DNA of 64,000 bases from Stropharia rugosoannulata. Taxonomy: Eukaryota; Basidiomycota; Agaricomycetes; Agaricales; Strophariaceae. Below are positions 55,789 through 64,000 of the stretch, piece after piece; within the stretch, counting starts at the first letter, position 1; the number at the start of each line of letters is the position of its first letter. The translations under genes and the position numbers were made by a program. The notes beneath the pieces are model-generated. The model searched no databases. It was given only the letters and a program-made list of their open reading frames with translations, and had not been told where the DNA came from. The stretch covers positions 3,100,001-3,164,000 of the forward strand of contig JANCIK010000006.1 in the NCBI GenBank assembly GCA_028532985.1. The letters are read 5' to 3'.

Positions 55789-58700
55789 TTATGTGATTGT
55801 CGAAAAGGTAAAGCGGTCGAGGAAAGGGTTGACGTAGAAAGCTTTTGCGAGGTCTAAGACATTGCTTGATTTCCACTGGACTGGAGCCACAGGCCCAAAT
55901 TTTGGAAACAGATGTATACTTTGCCGGATAAATGTGATAGGGACAATGCTGCAGACGCGCGAATTGTTCTTGATATGAGGTGCAATGCGGTATAGTCGGC
56001 TGTGGCGATCCAGTCGCGCCTGGCTAAACGGTGTATACCATTCAACATAGGCCAAATGCTTGTGCTCGAAACCATTTGGGAACCATTTTGCGATGTGGTC
56101 GTTAGGAATTGTGAATATGCAGCGTACACGGCCTGCAGACCACCCTGTAATTACATTTAAATCACATTTAGCACGCTTATTGACAGATATTATCAGAATA
56201 AAATGTACCTTCAAGTCCAGATGCTCCACCATCGCCCACGTTGACCAGTCCAACATCAAATCGACCTGGAACCCTTTTCCCATACTTGTCCGTGCGCGCG
56301 GGTTCTACATGAATGGAGTCTACCACGCTGGCCTTCAGAGGATCGAGATTATGGACGTCGCGGCTGGTGAATTTGATGCGGTGGTATACAGAGATGCGAG
56401 TGAAGTTGAGGTGTATGGCATGAGCAAGCGTCTCTAACTGAGCATTGGACGAGACACTGGGATGCTGATACAATGCCACAAAACGCCGTAAAGCCCATTC
56501 AAAGTGAGTTGCGCCGTACTCTGCCCGGATAATAGCGAGGCTAACTCGCCGCTTAGATGGGTGCTTTGACATCTGCTGTTCACGGCGCGGGATTAGTGAG
56601 ATCAGAGGCCTTTCAACACAGGGCCCGGGGTTGTCCGTGGCGAGCCGACGTCGAATATACTTCTCGTGTAAACGAATTTTCTCTTGGCGGTCCAACCATA
56701 GGGTCATCTGGCAGTATTCGTCCTTCCGGTTCGTGGCGGCGTACGCATGTTTGGCCATATCGATATGTAGACGTTCCGTAGTTTCCGTATTGAAGTTGTC
56801 CAGCGTACCAAACAACTCAATGAAAAAACGATAGTGACCCATAGCGTGCATTTTTGGCATGTCGAAGTGCTCGCGAATACCCATGTCCACAAAGATATGC
56901 CGGGAGGAATGAAACTCAGCAAGAGCCTCATCCAGAGAGTCCAGCGTAGCTGAACTATGAATGGGATAGCGCGAAAGTTGAATGAAATCAAGTAAGGCGC
57001 GCACGACTCGAATAAGAGGGGCTGAAGAGATACCGTTTGGAAGGGAAATGTCGACAAGAATACCCAAGATGAAGCGGGCAATCTGTTCATGCTCCGTTCC
57101 GGTGACCCTGGACATGTGCGTAATCCCGTTCATGAACAGTCGAATGTGATGATTGGGGGGTAATCGACGACACCTCGCATCGATCTCTGCATCGCCGCAT
57201 GCTTTTCGTAACCACGCAAGGACATGCTTTAGTATGCCCTGGAACAACTGATGCAAAATATCCGGTGTAATTGCCTGATAGATGTTGAGAAATGGGAGTT
57301 CCTCCCAGAATGGGCCTTGAACTGGCTTGATACCGGCCGCGGAGCACGCGTTGGCGAATATGGTGCACCCTTCGTCGAACTGGCCAAGTGCTTCCAGGAT
57401 CGGTTCAATGTCCCGCGGCGGTAAGATACTGTCCAAGTTCCCTATACCTATTCGCGACGCAGGGCATATCGGACATTTGCCTACTCAACCGCAGTTAGCA
57501 GCCGAAATGTGATCAGAATGTAGTATGTGTAGTACGTGCCTGTATTCACTAAAGTCACTAAGACTTGCTCGGGGTAATCACCAACAAAACTGGCATAAAT
57601 GGGGAAGCAACGGCGAGCAGCGCCATCACCACTAACAAGAACAATTCCCTCTCGTCCAGCGTCTTTGAGAGGGGCCAAAATCGCCTTCATACAGAAATGA
57701 AAGAGGTTTGCCATGCAGCGGCGACGACTAGACTTATTACCAATATGTTCGAGTTTGGTGGTAGGCAAGTACGCAAGCAGCACTTGACCTTGTCGAGAAG
57801 GCTTGCGTCGTATGTGTTTGGGCAAGTTTCCAATAGTCATGTACACAGGATATGCCGTTTTGTTGCGAAACTGCGTGAGCTGGGTTTTGTCCGATGAAAT
57901 GATGATCGGAACAATAGTACACTTCTGCTCGTTTGTAGCTGATGCGACTTCGGCCTGGTAATGATTAACTACAGAATAAAATACAACGTAAACTGAACCG
58001 TACCTGTTTTCGCCACCACCACTTTCCGGTGTGCATATCGTGGTACAGCCGAATCGTTTGATCTTCATCAGCATACTGACGGACAGGTTCAAATATTAAG
58101 TCTTCCGCGAAGTCCACATCCCCCCAAATCGCTTGTAGGCATTCAATGATATTGCGACTGTAGAATTGAAATGCCTCGCCTTGAACAGCACATTCATGCC
58201 TTGTAAATTCAGGACGCCCCGGCAGCTTATTATCAATAATGCGGTTCAGCTCATCCGAGGTCTTGTAGGACAGCCCAAGCGCTTCCTGAATCTGTAAGAC
58301 AGCAGGTGAGATAAATAGATAAATATTTAGCCAGCTGAACATTGCTCACCCCCGGTATGGTAAGCAAGTCCGAAAATGCTGTTGACCCAGGACCTCGCAG
58401 TTTCGCCCACCGTGCCATTTCCCAGTCGAGGCGTGACTGGAAAGGCGCCCATGGGTTATCTTTTGAGCCGACAATTGACATGTAGAGATCGTCCGGTGTC
58501 TCATGGTACCGTAAGGCTTGCCCGGCTAGAGCAGACGGATGTCGATCAGAGTAGCGCACGGTTACCTTGGGTTTGACACCAGTACCATCACCGATAAGTA
58601 TGCGCTCTGATTCCCTCCGGTGTTCATCACTGATAGCACCCCGTTCGGATAACAAGTTGTCGTCCTCATCGGGCACAGGTACATTTACTGTAGGCGCATT

Positions 58701-59057
58701 TGGTCGGGGTACCTCCCACCCATCTTCTTCAGCGGCTTGCATTGCTGCTTCCACCATATCATCGCGTCCAGCGCCATCCTCTTGCTGGGCCTCAGAACTT
58801 GAAGGCTGGCCAAAACTGTCGTTCGCGTATTCTTCAGGTGTGCCAAACAAATCGCCTTCAAATGATGAAGGCTCTTCGTCTTCAGAAATGGTTGATGTGA
58901 TGGATGTCTTAGGGCGTTGTGGACGAGGGGAACGTCGCTGAATTTGCCGGTATATATCTTGACACATCACATCTCTAGTCTGGCGCAAGTGTGCTAGGTA
59001 TCCGCGCGTTGTTGGGAATGAACGGTCACATCCGACGCAAACGGGAGTCCGGGCCAT
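55789..59057 (-). CDS. Second Plavaka transposase, apparently solitary
   Basis: Exons join from MARTPVCVGCDRSFPTTRGY (59057) to NPFLDRFTFSTIT (stop 55789-55791). The N-terminus is a C2H2-type finger (CVGCDRSFPTTRGYLAHLRQ) that binds DNA in this family. Then come LDWEMARWAKLRGPGSTAFS, LGLSYKTSDELNRIIDNKLP, MHTGKWWWRKQ, SSDKTQLTQFRNKTAYPVYM, VSGDGAARRCFPIYASFVGD, the Cys pair KCPICP, ITPDILHQLFQGILKHVLAW, NTETTERLHIDMAKHAYAAT and LAYVEWYTPF. The expected Asp/Asp/Glu positions are present and no frame break was seen. It is GC-richer than the copy at 22-25 kb and only distantly similar in sequence. Neighbouring genes start within 145 and 290 bp, and neither gap shows an inverted repeat. Confidence 0.87.
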
Positions 59058-59344
59058 AAATACTACCAGGCATGATGTTAGTATTGACCACAGTCAAGCA
59101 TGAAGGACCCACTTACTTGATTGACGCGTCGAGCAGCAATTATAGTTCGTATATTCGAGGTTGTGAGTACACTGTTTGTTGATATCCCGTCTGTTGACGC
59201 GCTGTTTGGATGTGATGCACGACGGAAGTATATGACGGGTCAGGCTCACAAACTCTGCATGACAAACATGACAATACAGCGAGTTTTTTCCTGTCCATCG
59301 TGGTACTACTTGTAAAGTCGTCCCAACCAGCCGCCTAACCGACC
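59058..59344. promoter_or_regulatory. Divergent promoter between Plavaka and DUF6532-type gene
   Basis: This 287-bp gap separates two divergent start codons, so the transposase and the DUF6532-type gene likely share regulatory sequence. No inverted terminal repeat matching 55647-55788 was seen. Confidence 0.45.
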
Positions 59345-61975
59345 ATGAGTTCGTCCGAAGATAACGAGAACTTCGACAGTGCCCTTGAGGCCAGTCAAGC
59401 TTCTAAAGGCCGCAGAGACACGCAAAGAGCAATGCGCAAAATGCAGATGGAGCGCGAGGCCGAAGAGCTCATAACTGCTGGGCGAGGTTAGCCTAATCAG
59501 TGCATATGCTGGCATGTAAACTCACAGCTACTATGTTTCAGGTGTTCGTGCGTCAAAAGCCCGACTAATGCAGAACCCAGGTTTGCTGTTACCTGTCAAA
59601 ATACAGGATAAAAAGTTTCTCATTGGCGTTGTAGTGTGGGAGAAGCGCAAGACAAGACACAAGTCACCCCAGGAGGAGAATGGACCCGCTGATGAAGATG
59701 TCGACCGCGGTGAGCTCGCGCGCAGTAGCACCCTGTCATTATTTGTTGCTCTGAACGGGCATGTTGTAGATTCCAAGCGTCCCAGAGCTTCCAAGAAAGA
59801 AAATAGGGAGCAGAAGCAGGGGTCCACGCATCGTGGCAAATCGCAGAGAGGTGGTGGCACTAAAGCAAGTGAGTTTCCCCCACGGTCCATAAGTCACAAA
59901 ATTGATGGCTCAATGGGCTCTCCGGTCCATCGGACCTAGTTGGAGCGTACCTGAAAGGTCAGCCAATCAAAGCATTTCCCCACTCTTTCGCCGTGACGCT
60001 TATTACCTACTTGCAGTAACCTCGAAGGCCACAGACAAAAACCAGCTACGCGAATCTCGTAAGGTATCTCAACCAGACTCCCATAGCTCTGAGTCATACT
60101 CCAATGACGATGATGAGGGTTCGGAAGGGTCGGACGAGGCTAGTCAATCGGACACTGGACTTCCGCAAATGGCTTCGGAGACGCAGCTCAACCAAATCTT
60201 CATGGCCGAGGTGAGTATTCATCCTGGCTCTGCTGTTTTCTTCCTGCTTCACGTGAATCTTTTGGTAGGCACCGACCAAGCATGGCAGTGCAGAGCTGTT
60301 CGACATTGACGACGAAGATGTCACCTATGCATCGAAGCCCCGCCGCAGTCGTCCGCGTTCGCCTTCTCTCAGTCGCAGCAGGTTTTCCGAAGATGAAGAC
60401 CATAAGGCCGTCCGTCCTCAGCAGCATAAATTGAAGGAGACACCTAAGGACTCAGAGAGGCCCAAGGTAACGTTACAACCACGTATTCATTTGTGAGTCT
60501 CAGTCTAATCAAAATTTTCACTCTACGTTGGGACAGTCGCGCAAACAAAATGAACAGAAACTCTTCCTTGAGGCAAGTTGCTTGTTATCTTTTGATATTA
60601 GTTCTAAGCATTTCATCACAGCGACCGCTCATGACCGAGAAGCAGGCCAACCCCATAGGCACACGTACCAAGAAGACTGCAAGTGCGCGCCACAGCAGTG
60701 ATAGCAACATTTCGGAGCTGTACTCCTCTCAGTCAAGGATGTCAACCACCTCACGCGGATCTAGTGAAGTTCGGCAGGCGCAGCTAGATCTTGATGAAGG
60801 CGGTGAGAACAAGTGGGCCAGTGTGACGAACCTTCGTGGAAAAGGGCTTCTCCAGCAAAATCTGACGGTGCGTATGGTATGCAAGGAGGCTATCAAACTT
60901 GCAGAGATAACACTCATCACGGAGGATGCATGGCCGGAGCTGCACAGAGCGCCTGAGTATCGACTCGAAGTCCTTACTGCGGCTGCTAAACTGAGGGCAA
61001 AAGCGCATCCCGAGGATGCAGAGGCGATCAATGCGGTCAGAAAACGTATCAAGAAAGACGACGACTATGCGAAGATATTGGGTAAATGGGTATGTGTCTG
61101 ACCTTCATCTCATTGTACAAACCATTTCATCACACTGTCACTAGGTTATTGACCGCCTGGCCCATTACCGGGGCCCAGTTCGCAGCACCGCCCTTGACCA
61201 AATCGCCGTGTTCCAGCTTGGGATTGACAAGATCTGCCAACAGCGCGTTCAAGCTCTGTTGGACTCTGACACGTACATATATCCTGGGCACTGGGGCCTG
61301 GACGAAGCAAAGAATGTAAGTAGCATAATGCAATACTTCATTGTGACGAATGTTACTATTTGACCTTACTCGTATACAGCACAAGTGGATCGTGAAAGGT
61401 CGTGAGATGTACCTGAACGCAGCAATGGTTCACATTCTCCGGGCTTCATTTTTTTCGTCTCGAGACTCCATCGGTTATCGACATCGTGATCGCTATAAGT
61501 CAAGCCACCCTAACAAAAGGAGCCGGAGATGCCTATGTCTTTAGTCGCTCTGGCGGCTACGGGGTAAGTCTCTAGACTATCATATCTGCTTGTGTTATTG
61601 ATTACCTACCGAATTGGTACATCAGATACATGCAGCTCTTGATGCCTGGCTCGTACATCAAAAAGAAATCTGATCAATTCAACGGCGAGGTCTACAAGTC
61701 GGTCTACAATCGCCACATGGACTACCTACATGACCTACATGATGCTAGCCTTAAGGCTTTTCATGTCATCATGTCTGACTTGTATAACAAGGTTGTGTAA
61801 GTGACTCTTTTAAACATCATGTATTGTGTAGCGCTAATGTATCATCAGTGGTGAAGTGCCCCAGGACGACAGGAAGGAAGTCCGTGGCAATGCCATGGCC
61901 GTGTTTGACATTAGTGGTTACGAGAGTGAGGATGACTTCGCTGTCGAAACTCTGGAGACTGCAAAGACGGCATAA
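59345..61975 (+). CDS. DUF6532-type protein with apparent frameshifts in the domain
   Basis: Starts MSSSEDNENFDSALEASQAS, followed by a helical basic segment (RDTQRAMRKMQMEREAEEL) and a long disordered, charged region. The domain begins near 60800: LTVRMVCKEAIKLAEITLIT, KAHPEDAEAINAVRKRIKKD, RVQALLDSDTYIYPGHWGLD, MVHILRASFFSSRDSIGYRH and RDRYKSSHPN. The expected continuation EMPMSLVALAAT lies in another frame (one A too few at ~61514). AIHAALDAW lies in a third relation to the next part, QFNGEVYKSVYNRHMDYLHD (one A too many at ~61660). It ends ETLETAKTA at 61973-61975. Either the gene is freshly broken or homopolymer errors exist. It is divergent from the Plavaka transposase. DUF6532 function is unknown. 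Confidence 0.65.
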
Positions 61976-62470
61976 ATGGCTATAGTCTAATTTTTATAAT
62001 AGTATTTATATTTATATGCTGTTTATCCGACATTTATTTTACATTTATTGTGTTCTAATGTTGCCTTAATGCCAATGATACGATGTTCTATTTTACCTAA
62101 TGCATGCATAATGTTGACATATTTGAGAAAATACACGATGATAGACGTGATGCGAGGGGACAATGAGCCCAGCTAAGTATGCATAGTCATCAAATTTGGC
62201 CCTAATCACTGATATATTTGGACGGACCAAGCTAAAACAAGGGCAAATTAGCATTGGATCATGGCCGGATAAGGAGGGGGCAATCATTATCCACCTGATC
62301 TGACTAAGCGGCCTGATGCCTTCATGATCAAGCCTCATTCTTCCATAATATACATAATAATTCCTTATCAGCAATTGAGGTTTTGCCTGATGGTTTTCAT
62401 CTGTTCCCTGATACCTGATAAAGGAAAACATCTGAATTAGTACAGGCAGACCTCAAAGACGCAGAAGCAG
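61976..62470. other. Intergenic, convergent 3' regions
   Basis: About 500 bp, AT-rich, between the stop codons of two convergent DUF6532-type genes. Nothing else seen. Confidence 0.5.
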
Positions 62471-64000
62471 TCACCGTAGACCATATAACTTTTCACGGAC
62501 TGTCCTGAAATGTTCTGCTTTTTCCAGATTCAGGCCATCGACAATCCTGTGGAGATCGCTGAGAATAGTCTGGTGTCGAGACTTATAATTTGCGAAAGAG
62601 AAGCTAATGAGTGTATGAACGCCTGTCTGGTAACTGTCAAGCACATAATGGATCTTAGAGAATGTAAACCAGGGTTAGTATTACTTTTAGAGAGGGAAAG
62701 AAGAGAAGTACGCACACAGGTGAATATAAGGGCCATTAGGTTGAGCGGAAAAAGTGGCCCATACTCGTCTGCATAGCTTCCTCGGCCGTAGCTAGAACTC
62801 TTCTTATAGCACAGCTCGCGGGCAATAAAAAGCAAAGCGGGGTGAGAATACATGTTGCCGTCGGAATCCTAAAATCTATGTCAGAAATAAGGCTCTAAGT
62901 CAGACTAGTCTAGGTACTTACCCTTGTATATGCTCCATATGTCTTCAAATCGTGTACTCGTCCTCGAGTATACTCTTTCTGTTCATCGAGGTCTGGTATG
63001 TTGGGAGGCAGCAGTTGATATAATGATGGGACACATTTGAAACATATCTCTTTGAGCATGGTACCACGAACGTGAGCGAAGGTGGACATGAGCTGCATAA
63101 AATGGTTATATAGCTGATGAATAAAATTTTAATAAAAAATAAATCTCCTCACCGTTTTCCGGACTGCACCGGGAACTCTTTGGGGTTTGTTATTAAGGAC
63201 AGCTTGAGGATCTGCGAGCATTGAAAATTGATTAGACATAATGCATTAAATTGAAAGAAGACATACGGAACCCAGTGGTCTCATAGTAGCCGTGTCCATA
63301 CGCCTCATTGATCCACTTCTCCTTCATGTCAGTGTCAGGAAAACCGTTGATTGTTAGTATCCTAAATATTAGCATTTTCTGAGCAGGATTGACAATACTC
63401 TGTTCTTCCTCGGTTAGTACAGAAGTGAGTTGATCACCACGTCGTTCAAGATCAATTTCAGCCCGTTTCCGCCTTCTCCGCCTTTCAAGGTGCGAGCGCT
63501 CCATGTTGCTCGCATATTGCGATTCAGTCGAGAATGCGGAATGATGGGATGATACACGGGATCCGCGAGAGCGGCTTTGAGAGGACGTAGCAGGGCCATG
63601 AGAGGAGGTTGAGCCACCACTGTGAGAAAATGATACTGACACTGCCGGTGCTGACGTTGCTTGTGCATCGGTTGGCAGAGTATCGTCATGGAAAATTTCA
63701 AGATAATTCGGATCTGGCGGCCTGATTCTTCCACGTCGATCTTGAAATGCCATAAGAGTGTCAGTCATAGGACCACTCCGCTATAGCCACAGCAAGTATA
63801 ATTAGTGGTTGTGCTACTTCGGAGGTTATGAAAAACATACCGAGAAGAGTTGGTTCTGTATTCCTGCTCTCGGCTGGATAACCACATTCGTCGGAAGGGG
63901 ATCAGGTGCCCACAGTCTCAACATGCTGGGCCGAATACGCATAGAATTGTCGGATGGTGGTGGTACTGACTGCCAGGTCGCATCCACTGCGGCTGTGCGG
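62471..64000 (-). CDS. Third DUF6532-type protein, 5' end outside window
   Basis: The gene enters from the right edge (SDNSMRIRPSMLRLWAPDPL, IQPRAGIQNQLFS). It splices to RSGPMTDTLMAFQDRRGRIR, a Ser/His-rich disordered stretch and a basic helix (HLERRRRRKRAEIDLERRG). Then comes the domain: AQKMLIFRILTINGFPDTDM, GTMLKEICFKCVPSLYQLLP, HPALLFIARELCYKKSSSYG, FPLNLMALIFTC, and after an intron IHYVLDSYQTGVHTLISFSF, SRHQTILSDLHRIVDGLN, ending REKLYGLR (stop 62471-62473). The ALxxTxIHxxLDxxxTG block matches the other two DUF6532-type genes in the window and confirms where the 59345 gene is shifted. Function is unknown. It lies tail to tail with the second copy but is quite different in sequence. Confidence 0.72.

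Noticed and set aside
55647..59344. Terminal inverted repeats around the second Plavaka gene
   Set aside because: Both flanking gaps were compared by eye in both orientations and no repeat longer than about 7 bp was seen.

Overview
The window looks like the genome of a filamentous basidiomycete, most likely a mushroom-forming Agaricomycete. Genes are dense and cut by many short GT-AG introns of about 45-65 nt (two appear to be GC-AG). Basidiomycete-type families recur: Plavaka transposases, DUF6532-type proteins, a fungal TET/JBP-like dioxygenase and a lineage-specific seven-helix membrane family. Gene models were spliced by eye from the DNA, and family names come from motif recognition, not from searches.

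Layout. 0-9.3 kb is ordinary host sequence: a disordered RGG-rich protein running off the left edge, an 84-residue I9-type proteinase inhibitor, a large VPS9-domain Rab GEF and a small coiled-coil protein. 10.3-28.7 kb is a mobile-element region. A many-exon DDE-type transposase gene (minus) stands head to head with a TET/JBP-like 2OG-Fe(II) dioxygenase gene (plus). The dioxygenase gene is cut in two by an 11.8 kb Plavaka-type DNA transposon with 19-bp terminal inverted repeats and a 2-bp AT target duplication. Removing the element and one AT rejoins the frame exactly into a 479-codon protein. The element carries a Plavaka transposase, a DUF6532-type gene, a second 2OG-oxygenase-like gene, an F-box/LRR-like gene and a small basic coiled-coil gene.

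28.8-55.6 kb is host-like again: an XPG/GEN1-like nuclease, an M1 aminopeptidase, an SLC35F-type transporter, two paralogous seven-helix membrane proteins, a pirin, a secreted M28 aminopeptidase, the Fe-S scaffold NBP35, an M1 aminopeptidase paralogue lacking its catalytic half, and two small uncharacterised proteins. 55.8-64 kb holds a second, apparently intact Plavaka transposase with no visible terminal repeats. It is divergent from a second DUF6532-type gene, and a third DUF6532-type gene runs off the right edge.

The most interesting content is the nested arrangement at 10-28.7 kb, where a putative DNA-base-modifying enzyme gene sits beside one transposase and was recently interrupted by another transposon carrying its own oxygenase-like cargo, together with the repeated pairing of Plavaka with DUF6532-type genes.
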